A DNA stretch of 64,000 bases from Methylobacterium radiotolerans JCM 2831 (GCF_000019725.1 NC_010505.1:2979001-3043000), one strand, 5' to 3'. Shown: positions 26,700 to 37,975, counted from the stretch's first letter. The notes: a model not told the origin generated them from the sequence alone. Numbers and translations: made by a program.

Positions 26700-29600
26700 T
26701 CACTCCGCCGCGCGCAGCGCCGGCGGCCCACGAACCTCCTCCACCGGCTCGGGGTCCTCGAGCGCCGCGTCCACCGCCCGCGGCTTGTCGCGGAACGAGA
26801 AGCGGTGCGCCAGCCGGTCCAGGTAGATGTAGATCACCGGCGTGGTGAACAGCGTCAGCACCTGGCTGACCGCGAGGCCGCCCACCATGGCGTAGCCGAG
26901 CGGCTGCCGGATCTCCGAGCCGGTCCCGGTGGCGACCATCAGCGGGATGCCGCCGAGCAGGGCCGCCATCGTGGTCATCAGGATCGGCCGGAAGCGCAGC
27001 AGCGCCGCCTTCCGGATCGCGACCTCGGGCGAGAGACCCTCCTCGCGCTCGGCCACGATCGCGAAGTCGACCAGCATGATGCCGTTCTTCTTCACGATGC
27101 CGATCAGGAGGATGATGCCGATGAGCGCGATCAGGCTGAAATCGAACCCCGCCCACATCAGCACCGCCAGGGCGCCGACGCCGGCCGACGGCAGGGTCGA
27201 GAGGATCGTGAGCGGGTGGATGAAGCTCTCGTAGAGGATGCCGAGGATCAGGTAGACGACGAACAGGGCCGCCAGGATCAGCAGCGGCACCGTCGAGAGC
27301 GACTGCTGGAAGGCCTGGGCGGTGCCCTGGAAGCCGCTCACCACGGTCGGCGGCACCTGCAGCTCCCGCATCGCCCGGCCGATCGCCTCCGTGGCCTGCC
27401 CCAGGGCGACGTCGGGGGCGAGGTTGAAGCTGATCGTCACCGCCGGGAACTGGCCCTGGTGGTTCACCGCCAGGGGCGCCACCGGGTCCGTCGACCAGTG
27501 GGCGAAGGCCGCGAGCGGCACCTGCCCGCCGCCGATCGGCGCCTTGATGTAGATCTTGTCCAGGCTCTCGACGCTGCCCTGGAGCGCCGGCAGCACCTCC
27601 AGCACCACGTGGTAGCTGTTCAGCTGCGTGAAGTACTGCGCGATCTGGCGCTGGCCGAACGCGTCGTAGAGCGTGTCATCGATCAGCTGGGGCGTGATGC
27701 CGTAGCGCGAGGCGGCGTCGCGGTCGATCGACAGCGTCAGCGTCGTGCCCCGGGTCTGCTGGTCGGTGGCGACGTCGCGCAGCTCCGGCAGCGTCTTCAT
27801 CTTGTCGAGGATGCGCGGCGCCCAGGTGTTCAGCTCGGCGAGGTCCGGGTCCTGGAGGGTGTACTCGAACTGCGTCCGCGAGGTGCGGCCGCCGGTGCGC
27901 ACGTCCTGCGTCGCCTGGATGAAGGTCCGGATGCCCTCGACGCGCTCCAGCTTCGGGCGCAGACGGCCGATCACCTGGAAGGCGTTGACGTCGCGCTCCT
28001 CGCGCGGCTTGAGCGTGATGTACATGCGCCCGGAATTGAGCGCCTGGCCGTTGCCGCCGAGCGACATGCCGACCGTGGCCACCGCCGGATCGGCCTGGAC
28101 GATCGCGCCGACCTTCTCCTGCAGCGCCTTCATCGCCGAGAAGGAGATGTCCTGGCCCGCCTCGGTGACGCCGATCATGAAACCGGTGTCCTGCTGCGGG
28201 AAGAAGCCCTTCGGGATCGCCACGAACAGGTAGCCGGTCAGCGCCAGGGTGGCGAAGAAGACCAGCAGCGTGACGCGGCGGAAGCGCAGGGCGACGTCGA
28301 GGGCGTCGGCGTAGACCGCGAGCAGCCAGTCGAAGGCGGCCTCGCTCATCCGGTAGAGGCGGCCGTGACGCTCGGCATCGTGGGCCTTCAGCAACCGCGA
28401 GGCCATCATCGGGGTCAGAGTCAGGGACACGAAGGCCGAGACCGCGATGGTCATCGACAGCACCACGGCGAACTCGCGGAACAGCCGGCCGATGATGCCC
28501 CCCATCAGCAGGAGCGGGATCAGCACGGCGATCAGCGACACCGAGATCGACACGATGGTGAAGCCGATCTCGCCCGCGCCCTTGAACGCGGCCTCCATGG
28601 GCCGCATCCCCTCCTCGACGTAGCGGCTGATGTTCTCCAGCACGACGATGGCGTCGTCGACCACGAAGCCCACCGAGATGGTCAGGGCCATCAGCGAGAG
28701 GTTGTCGAGGGTGTAGCCCGCCATCCACATCAGCGCGCAGGCGCCGAGCAGCGCGAGCGGCACAGTCACGCTCGGGATCACGGTCGCCCAGAAGCTGCGC
28801 AGGAAGACGAAGATCACCCCGACGACCAGCACGATGGTCAGCAGCAGGGTGAACTGCACGTCCTCGACCGAGGCGCGGATGGTCTGGGTGCGGTCGCTCA
28901 GGATGCCGACCTTGATGGCGGCCGGCAATGTGGCGGTCAGGCGGGGCAGCTGCGCCTTGATGCTGTCGACCGTGTCGATGACGTTGGCGCCGGGCTGCTT
29001 GAACACGACCAGGAAGATGCCGCGCTTGCCGTTGGTCCAGCCGGCCTGCTTGGTGTCCTCGGGACCGGCGACCGCCTGTCCGATGTCGCGGACGCGCAGC
29101 GGCGCGCCGTCGCGATAGGCGACGATGACGTCGTTCCAGTTGTGGGCCGCGGTGAGCTGGTCGTTGGCGTAGATGGTGTAGCTGTGGCTGCCGCCGTCGA
29201 TGCTGCCCTTCGGGTTGTTGACCGTGGTGAGGGTGAGCTGCGCGCGCACGTCCTCCAGCGACAGGCCCTTGGCCACGAGCTTCGCCGGATCGATCTGGAT
29301 CCGCACGGCGGGCTTCTGCTGGCCGCCGATGAAGACCTGGGCGACGCCCGAGATCTGGCTGATCCGCTGGGCGAGCTGGACGTCGACCGCGTCGTCGACG
29401 TCGATCAGCGGCATGCTGTCGGAGGTGGCCGAGAGCAGCAGGATCGGCGAATCGGCCGGGTTGACCTTGCGGTAGGTCGGCGGGGTCGGGAGGTTCTTCG
29501 GGAGCTGGCCGCTGGCGGCGTTGATCGCCGCCTGGATGTCGCTCGCCGCGCCGTCGATGTTGCGGTTGAGGTCGAACTGGACCGTGACCGTCGAGATCCC

Positions 29601-29864
29601 GAGGGAGCTCGTCGAGGTCATCTGCGACACGCCCGGGATCTGGGAGAACTGCCGCTCCAGGGGCTGCGCCACCGACGAGGCCATCGTCTCCGGGCTGGCC
29701 CCCGGCAGCTGCGCGGTCACCTGGATCGTCGGGAAATCCACCTGCGGCAGCGGCGCGACGCCGAGCAGCGGGTAGGCCACCACCCCGAGGAACAGGATGC
29801 CGACCATGATCAGCGTGGTTGCCACCGGAAACCGGATGAACGGGGCCGAGATGCCGCCCTTCAT
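26700..29864 (-). CDS. RND multidrug efflux pump inner-membrane component (AcrB/MdtB-C family)
   Basis: Large proton-driven transporter of 1054 residues. The N-terminus FIRFPVATTLIMVGILFLGVVAYPLLGVAPLPQVDFPTI is the standard HAE1 opening. The transmembrane segment FVVDDAIVVLENISRY contains the aspartate pair of the proton relay. Two large periplasmic loops and twelve helices fit the family length exactly. The MdtB/MdtC-like subgroup is suggested by PGASPETMASSVAQPLERQFSQIPGVSQMTS. It lies 49 bp after its membrane-fusion protein gene, forming an operon. The outer-membrane channel and a second permease, as in MdtABC, are not in the window. Confidence 0.95.
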   Translation of the reverse strand: MKGGISAPFIRFPVATTLIMVGILFLGVVAYPLLGVAPLPQVDFPTIQVTAQLPGASPETMASSVAQPLERQFSQIPGVSQMTSTSSLGISTVTVQFDLNRNIDGAASDIQAAINAASGQLPKNLPTPPTYRKVNPADSPILLLSATSDSMPLIDVDDAVDVQLAQRISQISGVAQVFIGGQQKPAVRIQIDPAKLVAKGLSLEDVRAQLTLTTVNNPKGSIDGGSHSYTIYANDQLTAAHNWNDVIVAYRDGAPLRVRDIGQAVAGPEDTKQAGWTNGKRGIFLVVFKQPGANVIDTVDSIKAQLPRLTATLPAAIKVGILSDRTQTIRASVEDVQFTLLLTIVLVVGVIFVFLRSFWATVIPSVTVPLALLGACALMWMAGYTLDNLSLMALTISVGFVVDDAIVVLENISRYVEEGMRPMEAAFKGAGEIGFTIVSISVSLIAVLIPLLLMGGIIGRLFREFAVVLSMTIAVSAFVSLTLTPMMASRLLKAHDAERHGRLYRMSEAAFDWLLAVYADALDVALRFRRVTLLVFFATLALTGYLFVAIPKGFFPQQDTGFMIGVTEAGQDISFSAMKALQEKVGAIVQADPAVATVGMSLGGNGQALNSGRMYITLKPREERDVNAFQVIGRLRPKLERVEGIRTFIQATQDVRTGGRTSRTQFEYTLQDPDLAELNTWAPRILDKMKTLPELRDVATDQQTRGTTLTLSIDRDAASRYGITPQLIDDTLYDAFGQRQIAQYFTQLNSYHVVLEVLPALQGSVESLDKIYIKAPIGGGQVPLAAFAHWSTDPVAPLAVNHQGQFPAVTISFNLAPDVALGQATEAIGRAMRELQVPPTVVSGFQGTAQAFQQSLSTVPLLILAALFVVYLILGILYESFIHPLTILSTLPSAGVGALAVLMWAGFDFSLIALIGIILLIGIVKKNGIMLVDFAIVAEREEGLSPEVAIRKAALLRFRPILMTTMAALLGGIPLMVATGTGSEIRQPLGYAMVGGLAVSQVLTLFTTPVIYIYLDRLAHRFSFRDKPRAVDAALEDPEPVEEVRGPPALRAAE

Positions 29865-29913
29865 GCTCGGACCCCGCGCGCTGACACGGCCGCCGTGAGA
29901 CGTGCCGCGCGCG

Positions 29914-31167
29914 TCACTGGACCGCCTCCGCCTGCGCGGTGTGCGCGCTGTGCGGATCGGCCACGAGGCTGCCGTCCTGCACCTTGTACTGGCCGGCGAC
30001 GATCACCCGCTCGCCGGGCCGGAGGTCGCCGCTGAGAACGCGCGTCCGCCCCGAATCCGAGCGGCCCGCCTTCAGCGCGCGCTGATGCGCCCGGCTGGCA
30101 TCGTCGACCACGAAGGCGAACAGCCCGTCGGGCCCGTGCTGGATCGCGTCGTCCGGCACCGTCGTGGCGACCGCGACCGTGCCGACCCGCATCTTGGTGG
30201 AAACCGACAGGCCCGGCCACAGCGCGTGGTTCCTGTTCTCGTAGACGGCCTTGAGGCGGATCGTGCCGGTCGCGGTGTCGACCTGGTTGTTGAACAGGGC
30301 GAGCTTGCCGTCGGCGAGCTTGGTCAGCCCGTCCGACGTCCAGGCCTCCACCGGCACGTCACCGGCCTTGAGGGCCGCGGTGATGGCGGGCAGTTGATCC
30401 TCCGGGGCCGTGAACACCACGAAGATCGGCTCGACCTGGGTGATCGTCACGATCGGGGTCTGACCGGCCGCGTTGACGATGTTGCCGATATCGACCTGCC
30501 GGAAGCCCGTGACGCCGTCGATGGGCGCGCGGATCGTGGCGTAGCCGAGCTGCGTCGTGGCGTTGTCGATGGCCGCCTGGTCGGACGCCACCTGCGCGGT
30601 GAGCTGGGCGACCAGGGCCGTCTGCGTCTCGGTCTGCTGCCGGGAGGCGAAGGCGCCCAGCCCGGTGTAGCGGACGAGGTCCGCCTTCGCGTTGCCGAGG
30701 TTGGCCGTGTCCTGCTCCTTCTTGGCCTTCGCCTGATCCAGCGCCGCCTGGTAGGGCCGCGGGTCGATCTGCACGAGCACGTCGCCCTTGCGGACGGTCT
30801 GCCCCTCGCGGAACGCGACCTGCTGGATCTCGCCGTCGACGCGCGTGCGCACCTGGACGGTGTTGTACGCCTGGACGGTGCCGAGGCCGTTCGACACGAG
30901 GGCGAACGGCCCCTGCTCGACCGTGCCGAGGGTGACGGGCACCGGCAGCGGGGCCGCCGCCCTGGACTTCACCGCGGGCTGATTCAGGCGCGTGTAGCCG
31001 TAGGCGCCGCCGCCCGCGACGGCGAGCAGCAGGAGGATCAGCCCGGCCGCGCCGGAGCGCTTCTTCGCTGGTCCGGCGACGGCGCGTGGCGCGTCGCCGT
31101 GGCTCCGGTCCGCGACCGTCTCGTCCGCGCGAGACCCGTCGCGGCCGTGCACGTCCTCACTCAGCAT
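29914..31167 (-). CDS. RND efflux membrane-fusion protein (MdtA-like)
   Basis: Periplasmic adaptor linking the RND pump to an outer-membrane channel. The protein has 417 residues from the ATG at 31167. The N-terminal cytoplasmic stretch is followed by one membrane helix, AAGLILLLLAVAGGGAYGY. The barrel-sandwich half-motifs are VQVRTRVDGEIQQVAFREGQTVRKGDVLVQIDPRPY and, after the helical hairpin, YATIRAPIDGVTGFRQVDIGNIV. The C-terminal membrane-proximal domain contains RTRVLSGDLRPGERVIVAGQYKVQDG. An ATG at 31236 is an alternative start. It is the first gene of the efflux operon; no regulator is adjacent. Confidence 0.93.
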   Translation of the reverse strand: MLSEDVHGRDGSRADETVADRSHGDAPRAVAGPAKKRSGAAGLILLLLAVAGGGAYGYTRLNQPAVKSRAAAPLPVPVTLGTVEQGPFALVSNGLGTVQAYNTVQVRTRVDGEIQQVAFREGQTVRKGDVLVQIDPRPYQAALDQAKAKKEQDTANLGNAKADLVRYTGLGAFASRQQTETQTALVAQLTAQVASDQAAIDNATTQLGYATIRAPIDGVTGFRQVDIGNIVNAAGQTPIVTITQVEPIFVVFTAPEDQLPAITAALKAGDVPVEAWTSDGLTKLADGKLALFNNQVDTATGTIRLKAVYENRNHALWPGLSVSTKMRVGTVAVATTVPDDAIQHGPDGLFAFVVDDASRAHQRALKAGRSDSGRTRVLSGDLRPGERVIVAGQYKVQDGSLVADPHSAHTAQAEAVQ

Positions 31168-31422
31168 GCGCCGGTATCCGCCCGTTGATCCGACCGCTTC
31201 GCGGACCGGGATAATTTTGCATTCAATAGCATACAATGACCGCGCCGGACATCGCGGGACCCCGCGGATCGCGGCAATGTTCCGCGCGCGGAAAGCGTGC
31301 TACCGCCGCGAGTGAAGGGCGGCGTCGCTCCGTCGGATGCCCTGTCCGGACGGCCCGGGCCCGGTCCGGGCGCGCGGGATGACCGTCGAGGCCGCGCCGA
31401 GGATGTGAGACCGGGACGCCGC

Positions 31423-31650
31423 ATGGCCTCGACGCTGGAACTGGACGGCCTGAACGAACTGCGCGACGCGCTGATCGAGGAGCGGCAGATCATCGTCGCG
31501 TCGGTGCGCAAGCTGCGCGACGCGCGGCGGCAGAAGGGCACCTTCGTGCTGGGCGACGGCGCGGAAGCCGGGCCGCGGCTGGTCGCCGTGCAGGAGCAGA
31601 TCGAGGTAGTCGAGTCCATCATCGCCGCGCTGACCCAATCCCGGGCCTGA
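31423..31650 (+). CDS. small hypothetical protein (75 residues)
   Basis: A short helical, charged protein beginning MASTLELDGLNELRDAL. The pattern of heptad hydrophobics in LIEERQIIVASVRKLRDARRQKG and VAVQEQIEVVESIIAALTQ suggests two amphipathic helices or a short coiled coil around a loop. There is no signal peptide or membrane helix. It stands alone, divergent from the efflux operon, and is followed by a hairpin. The composition looks coding, but I cannot assign a function. Confidence 0.55.
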   Translation: MASTLELDGLNELRDALIEERQIIVASVRKLRDARRQKGTFVLGDGAEAGPRLVAVQEQIEVVESIIAALTQSRA

Positions 31651-32100
31651 CGCGACCGGTCTCGGCTCGCGGGAGAGCCGACCCGGCAGCCGGCGCAGGC
31701 CTCTGCCGATCGGGATTGGCACAGTTCGGTGTCCGAGATGTTTCTGAGGGTATCACCGGGCTTGCGCGGGATCGGGCTCTTTCCGGACAGTTCGAATTGG
31801 GAGAAGAGCGCCGCTCGACTTTTGATTTGTCAGATTTCGACTTCGCCCAAGGCCTGATCCTTGATTAAAATGCCGCCCTGCCGTGGGGTCTTGGGCATTC
31901 GACGCGCCGCTCCTGTGACGCGGACACGGTCGAGGATCCGCGCCGCGCCTCGCGCCGGCCCGAGGATCAGTTTGCCGGCAGTGAATCGTGCCGGGCGTGA
32001 CGATCGCGCCGGCTTGTACAAGATCTGCCTATCTTTCGGGCTGGACGATCGCGCGGATGTCCTGTTAGCGCACCGCATCTTAAGGCGCGGGACTTTGAAC
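31651..32100. other. 450-bp intergenic stretch with a hairpin and no clear gene
   Basis: Apart from the hairpin at 31662-31681, this region is AT-richer than its neighbours around 31700-31870 and 32000-32095. It contains CTTGTACAAG (a 10-bp palindrome near 32013) and shows no convincing reading frame with a ribosome-binding site. It most likely carries the promoter of the 59-residue gene at 32101. Confidence 0.4.
31662..31681 (+). terminator. hairpin after the 75-residue gene
   Basis: TCGGCTC (31662-31668) and GAGCCGA (31675-31681) form a 7-bp perfect stem with a 6-base loop, 11 bp past the stop. No T-run follows, so the terminator role is tentative. Confidence 0.35.
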
Positions 32101-32280
32101 ATGGACGCCTTCGATCACGCCGAGATGGCGCACGACGCCGACGAAACCATCGATACGACACACGCGAGCGACCTCCTCGCCTTGTGGCGTGCCCTCGACG
32201 CCGACAGGGGCGCGCGCGACGAGCGGACTGCGCGCCTGCGGGCCATGCGCCTCATCGGCGGCGAGGACGCGGCCGACTGA
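32101..32280 (+). CDS. small acidic hypothetical protein (59 residues)
   Basis: Short acidic protein starting MDAFDHAEMAHDADETID, then the helical SDLLALWRALDADRGARDERTARLRAMRLI. No membrane segment or signal peptide. Its codon use matches neighbours and the stretch before the ATG at 32101 is AT-richer, as expected for a promoter region, but the ribosome-binding site is weak. The stop is immediately followed by the converging stop of the 71-residue protein gene. Function unknown. Confidence 0.45.
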   Translation: MDAFDHAEMAHDADETIDTTHASDLLALWRALDADRGARDERTARLRAMRLIGGEDAAD

Positions 32281-32496
32281 TCAGGCGGTCTCCGGCTCTG
32301 CGCCCGGCAACCGGCTCGCCAGCACGAACCCGACCGCCATCGCCATGGCCTCGGCCTGCGCGATCAGCGTCGGCTCGCCGGCGTCCCGCGCCGCCTGCAG
32401 CAACTCGATCACGTGGCGGCCGAGGCGCAGGTCCACATCCTCGTCGCCGCCCCGGCCCCCGTCCGGAATCCCGTCGTTCTGGCTTCGGTCAGTCAT
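32281..32496 (-). CDS. small hypothetical protein (71 residues) at the end of the GNAT operon
   Basis: A 71-residue frame whose ATG at 32496 overlaps the stop of the cysteine hydrolase gene by 8 bp, so it is likely translated by coupling. The first 20 residues are polar; the rest, LRLGRHVIELLQAARDAG and IAQAEAMAMAVGFVLASRL, is helical. It does not match a family I know. Operon position suggests a link with the hydrolase and acetyltransferase, but no function can be named. Confidence 0.5.
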   Translation of the reverse strand: MTDRSQNDGIPDGGRGGDEDVDLRLGRHVIELLQAARDAGEPTLIAQAEAMAMAVGFVLASRLPGAEPETA

Positions 32497-33103
32497 TGGC
32501 GTGCGTGGGTCTCGACGCTGTGGGCAGGGGCTTGAACGGCGCGGAGGCCGCGATCCAGGACTGCGTGTCCGTGACGTCGCCGAACACCCGCATCACCGCG
32601 CTCACCGACCGGTGGATCTCGTCGGCGGAGATGCCGTCGAGGTCGTGGCTGGCGGAGGCATCGGACAGGAAGGTCACGTCCTGTCCGCGGTGGAAGCCGT
32701 CGATCGCGGTCGCGAGGCAGGACGACTCGCCGGCGAAGCCCGCGATGACCAGCGGCGGGGAGCCGCGCTCCATCGCGTCCGCGAAGGCGGGGCTGGCGTA
32801 GCAGGACGGGCGATCCCGGTCGAAGATCATGTCGCAGCCGTGGGGCTCGAAGCCCTCGATCCAGCGCACGAAGCGGCTGCCCGCCTGGAACAGCGGCGCG
32901 CCGACCCAGCGGACATAGACCACCTGCATGCCGCTCGCGCGGGCATGCGCGAGCGCGCGGCGGCAGTTCGAGAGGGCGGGCTCGATCCCCGCCAGGGCGA
33001 GCGGGCGCCCGACGACCTCGTATTCCTGCTGCATGTCCACCAGCACCAGGACCGGGACGCTGCGCGGCCGGCGATACAGCGCCGGGTTGATCGGCCTGTT
33101 CAT
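32489..33103 (-). CDS. isochorismatase-like cysteine hydrolase
   Basis: Amidase-type hydrolase of 204 residues. The nucleophile-activating aspartate is in PVLVLVDMQQEY, the catalytic cysteine in IAGFAGESSCLATAIDG, and FLSDASASHDLDG is the following conserved stretch. The lysine normally between them is not obvious; RDRPSCYASPAF stands there. Family members cleave C-N bonds of compounds such as biuret, ureidoacrylate or nicotinamide, so a nitrogen-scavenging role next to urease is plausible but unproven. Its ATG overlaps the acetyltransferase stop (ATGA). Confidence 0.85.
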   Translation of the reverse strand: MNRPINPALYRRPRSVPVLVLVDMQQEYEVVGRPLALAGIEPALSNCRRALAHARASGMQVVYVRWVGAPLFQAGSRFVRWIEGFEPHGCDMIFDRDRPSCYASPAFADAMERGSPPLVIAGFAGESSCLATAIDGFHRGQDVTFLSDASASHDLDGISADEIHRSVSAVMRVFGDVTDTQSWIAASAPFKPLPTASRPTHAND

Positions 33104-34353
33104 CGCGCCGCGACCGCGCGGTCGACGGAGGGGCGGGTCACGGCGCGGCTGCGCGAACGGTCGAGGGCGCCCGCCCGATGCCAGCGGCCCTCCGGCCGGA
33201 TGATGACGTAGGGGTCGGCGCCGAGCGCGATGGCCTGCGGGTGCGGCTCCGCCTCCATCAGCATCTCGACGTAGTCGAAATCCGAGAAGACCAGCTCCTG
33301 CGCGCCCTCGAAGACCCGGAAGCCGAAGCGGCTCCAGAAGCCGACGAGGCGTTTCTGGGCGTGGCCGTAGAGCCGGCGGTAGCCCTTCACCCGGGCGAGC
33401 TCGATCCCGGCGCGGACCAGCGCGAAGGACAGGCGCGTGTTGCGGAACTCGGCCCGGACCGCGAGGCGCTCGATCTTGGCGAAATCGGCGAAGAACCGGA
33501 TGCGCAGGCAGCCCGCCGGCTCGTCGCCGACATAGCCGATCAGGTGTGTCGCCGAGAGGTCGTTGCCGTCGAACTCCTCCTCGTACGGGCAGGCCTGCTC
33601 CGCCATGTAGACGGCGGCGCGCAGGGCGATCACCCGGGACAGGTCCTCCATGTTCCGCGCGACCGCGACGCTGATGCCGGTCGCGCCCGGCCGGTGACTG
33701 TCGTACGGGGGCGCCGGCTCCGCCTTCGGACCGCGGGCGAAATGGTACAGGGTCCCGCCGGCGGAGGTCCGCGCCGCGAAGCCGAGGGCCGACAGGAGAT
33801 CGGCCCCCTCGGGTGTGGCCGCGCGGGCGTAGAAGTCCACGCCCCGGTAGGTCGGGCTCGACAGACGATCGAAGACGAGGCCGACTCCGCCGGAGAGGCG
33901 CCGCCGCGCGTAGACGGCCCAGACGTAGATCCCGGCCGGACGTTCGTGCTGGCCGGCCAGCATCGCGGCGGGCGGATCGGACGCGTCGAGCGTCCCGGCC
34001 TTGAGCGCCGCCATGCCGTCGGCGTTCAGCATCAGGCAGGCCACGAACCCCTCGCCCCGCGGATCCGCGGCGTCGAACCGGTGGCGCTGGGCGATCGCCA
34101 GGACGCTGTCGGGATTGATCGACATCACCCGCTGGACGGTGCGCAGGGGCGCGAGATCGGGCAGATCCGCGCGCGCCGCCGCGATCAGCCGCGCCAGATC
34201 GTCCGGGGTCGGCGTGAAGATGACGAGGTGCCGGGCAATTCGGCCGACCTCGAGCGCATTCAGCGCGTGCCGCGGCTCGGGAGAGACTAGCGCTGTACCG
34301 AGTTGATCGGCGTCCTTGGCGACGAACTGCGCGCGAGCAATGTGTACCGTCAT
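33100..34353 (-). CDS. GNAT N-acetyltransferase domain protein (MSMEG_0567/Sll0786-like)
   Basis: From the ATG at 34353, preceded by AGG, it has 417 residues; another ATG at 34368 adds five. The C-terminal half (about 225-380) is a GNAT domain with RVIALRAAVYMAEQACPYEEEFDGND, the acetyl-CoA region IERLAVRAEFRNTRLSFALVRAGIELA and GHAQKRLVGFWSRFGFRVF. The N-terminal half looks like a second, degraded domain. The layout matches the family often annotated as nitrogen-starvation N-acetyltransferase in cyanobacteria and mycobacteria, though the rest of that gene set is absent. It heads an operon with the cysteine hydrolase and is divergent from a LysR gene. Confidence 0.75.
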   Translation of the reverse strand: MTVHIARAQFVAKDADQLGTALVSPEPRHALNALEVGRIARHLVIFTPTPDDLARLIAAARADLPDLAPLRTVQRVMSINPDSVLAIAQRHRFDAADPRGEGFVACLMLNADGMAALKAGTLDASDPPAAMLAGQHERPAGIYVWAVYARRRLSGGVGLVFDRLSSPTYRGVDFYARAATPEGADLLSALGFAARTSAGGTLYHFARGPKAEPAPPYDSHRPGATGISVAVARNMEDLSRVIALRAAVYMAEQACPYEEEFDGNDLSATHLIGYVGDEPAGCLRIRFFADFAKIERLAVRAEFRNTRLSFALVRAGIELARVKGYRRLYGHAQKRLVGFWSRFGFRVFEGAQELVFSDFDYVEMLMEAEPHPQAIALGADPYVIIRPEGRWHRAGALDRSRSRAVTRPSVDRAVAAR

Positions 34354-34440
34354 CGGATGACCTGTCATTCGGGTACGGATTGACGGTTAAGCACTTCGCA
34401 TCTAGCGCTCTGGCTGTATGTGCAAAATTTGAAACAGGGG

Positions 34441-34458
34441 TGTTCCGTCGATGGAACA
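34441..34458. promoter_or_regulatory. 18-bp near-perfect palindrome over the LysR start codon
   Basis: TGTTCC (34441-34446) and GGAACA (34453-34458) are exact inverted arms; only one base pair of the nine mismatches. The ATG of the LysR gene lies inside it. Autoregulation is possible; the T-N11-A rule of LysR sites is not strictly met. Confidence 0.35.
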
Positions 34459-35464
34459 GGCGGAGGCGATCCGGGACCCGATGCCCGACTGGCAGAGCAT
34501 CCGGGTCTTCCTGGCGCTCCAGCGGTCCGGCAGCTTCCGCTCGGCGGCCACGAAGCTCGGCCTGTCGGTGAACTCGGTGCGGCGCCGGATCGACGACCTC
34601 GAGGCGCTGATCGGCGCGCCGCTGCTGACCCGCCACGTCGACGGCATCCGCCTCACCGCCGAGGGCCACGCGATCCTCGAGGCCGCCGGTCGCATGGAGG
34701 CGGCCGCCTTCAGCCTCGTGCGCACCGGCGAGGGCGCGCCCTTCGCCGAGACCGGCGAGGTGCGGATCGCCGTGACGGAGGGGCTGGGGGCCTTCTGGCT
34801 CGCGCCGCGCCTCGTCGAGTTCCAGCGCGCCAACCCGCGCCTGACCGTCGACCTGCGCTGCGCGATGGAATCCGCCGACGTCCTCAGGCTGGAGGCCGAC
34901 GTCGCCATCCAGCTGACGCGGCCGACCAGCCCGGACCTGCGCATCGTCAAGATCGGCCGGATCCACATGGTGCCGTACGCCGCGCGGAGCTACGAGGAGA
35001 CCTACGGGCTCCCGGCGCGCCCGGAGGATCTCGAGCGTCACCGGATCGTGGTGCAGGACGGCGGCCAGACCGTCGCCCTCGAGGACTACGTGCGGTCGGT
35101 CCCGGGCTTCCCCGCGAAGGTCCCGATCACGCTGAGGGTCAACGTCAGCAGCGCGTACTACTGGGCCATCGCCAAGGGGGCCGGAATCGGCCTGCTGCCG
35201 ACCTATGCCAGCGCGATCGGCGCCCAGGTCGTCCCGGTGGACAATCTCGGCCGATTCAGCATCGACATCTGGCTGACCTATCACCCGGACGCCGAGCGGA
35301 TCACCCGCGTGCGGCGGACGATCGACTGGCTGCGGGCCTCCTTCGATCCGAAGCGCTATCCCTGGTTCCGCGACGAGTTCATCCACCCCCGCGATCTGCC
35401 GGGTGCCGTGAAGGGCGAGGCCCTGCCGGACCTGTTCGCCGGCTTCATCGCCATGGCGCCGTGA
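34451..35464 (+). CDS. LysR-family transcriptional regulator
   Basis: Regulator of 337 residues. The winged helix-turn-helix is at the N-terminus: [48 protein letters not shown]. The substrate-binding domain follows from about residue 100. [17 protein letters not shown] near residue 258 fits the LysR C-lobe. It is slightly longer than typical. It stands between the divergent GNAT-hydrolase operon and the urease operon, so it could control either; the 97-bp gap to the GNAT gene is the more usual arrangement. Confidence 0.9.
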   Translation: MEQAEAIRDPMPDWQSIRVFLALQRSGSFRSAATKLGLSVNSVRRRIDDLEALIGAPLLTRHVDGIRLTAEGHAILEAAGRMEAAAFSLVRTGEGAPFAETGEVRIAVTEGLGAFWLAPRLVEFQRANPRLTVDLRCAMESADVLRLEADVAIQLTRPTSPDLRIVKIGRIHMVPYAARSYEETYGLPARPEDLERHRIVVQDGGQTVALEDYVRSVPGFPAKVPITLRVNVSSAYYWAIAKGAGIGLLPTYASAIGAQVVPVDNLGRFSIDIWLTYHPDAERITRVRRTIDWLRASFDPKRYPWFRDEFIHPRDLPGAVKGEALPDLFAGFIAMAP

Positions 35465-35612
35465 CTGCGCCGTGACTGCGCCGTCATCCCGGCGCGCCTC
35501 CACGCGCGGGCGCCGACGGTCGGTGGTCCGGGTCCTGCAACGGCCGAAGCCCGCCCTTGACCGGGCCGCGCGCATGATCCTTGCTCCGGCCGCCGCGACG
35601 ACGAGGTTGCCC

Positions 35613-36233
35613 GTGCTGCTGACGCCCCGAGAGAAGGACAAGTTGCTCATCGCCATGGCGGCGCAGGTGGCGCGGAATCGCCTCGCCCGCGGCGTGAAGC
35701 TCAACCATCCGGAATCGGTGGCGCTGATCACCGACTTCGTGGTCGAGGGCGCGCGGGACGGCCGCACCGTGGCCGACCTGATGCAGGCCGGCGCCACCGT
35801 GCTGACCGCCGATCAGGTCATGGAGGGCGTGCCCGAGATGATCCACGACATCCAGGTGGAGGCGACCTTCCCGGACGGCACGAAGCTCGTCACCGTGCAC
35901 CATCCGATCCGCGGCGCGGCCTCTTCCGACATTCCCGGCGCGGTGACGACGCTGCCGGGCGAGATCGTGTTCAACCCCGGCGCCGAGCGGACCATGATCG
36001 AGGTCGCCAATGTCGGGGACCGGCCGATCCAGGTCGGCTCGCACTATCACTTCTTCGAGGTCAATCCGGGCCTCGTGTTCCCGCGGGAGCAGGCCCGCGG
36101 CAAGCGCCTCGACATCGCGCCGGGCACCGCCGTGCGGTTCGAGCCGGGATCGACGCGGGAAGTGGCGCTGGTGCCGCTCTCCGGCGGGCGCACCGTCTAC
36201 GGGTTCCGCGGCGACGTGATGGGCAAGCTCTGA
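35613..36233 (+). CDS. ureAB: urease gamma-beta subunit fusion
   Basis: Structural urease protein of 206 residues fusing the gamma subunit (about 1-100, starting [30 protein letters not shown]) with the beta subunit (from about 108, [16 protein letters not shown], through [14 protein letters not shown] to [11 protein letters not shown]). Separate ureA and ureB are the common pattern; fused forms are known in some alphaproteobacteria and Helicobacter. The GTG at 35613 is chosen because GAGG stands 6 bp before it; an ATG at 35574 has no ribosome-binding site. Three subunits assemble with UreC. It is followed 2 bp later by ureC. Confidence 0.93.
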   Translation: MLLTPREKDKLLIAMAAQVARNRLARGVKLNHPESVALITDFVVEGARDGRTVADLMQAGATVLTADQVMEGVPEMIHDIQVEATFPDGTKLVTVHHPIRGAASSDIPGAVTTLPGEIVFNPGAERTMIEVANVGDRPIQVGSHYHFFEVNPGLVFPREQARGKRLDIAPGTAVRFEPGSTREVALVPLSGGRTVYGFRGDVMGKL

Positions 36234-36235
36234 CC

Positions 36236-37963
<1,728 letters not shown>

Positions 37964-37975
37964 GCGCGGCCATCC

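Noticed and set aside
26625..30035. An 1136-codon open frame on the plus strand across the RND efflux genes
   Set aside because: It is antisense to two clear genes, its translation is arginine/histidine/glutamate-rich and has no domain; GC-rich codons on the real strand create it.
35464..35612. An upstream start extending the urease fusion protein to about 253 residues
   Set aside because: The added N-terminus is arginine-rich and unlike any urease; the GTG at 35613 has GAGG in place and matches the family start.
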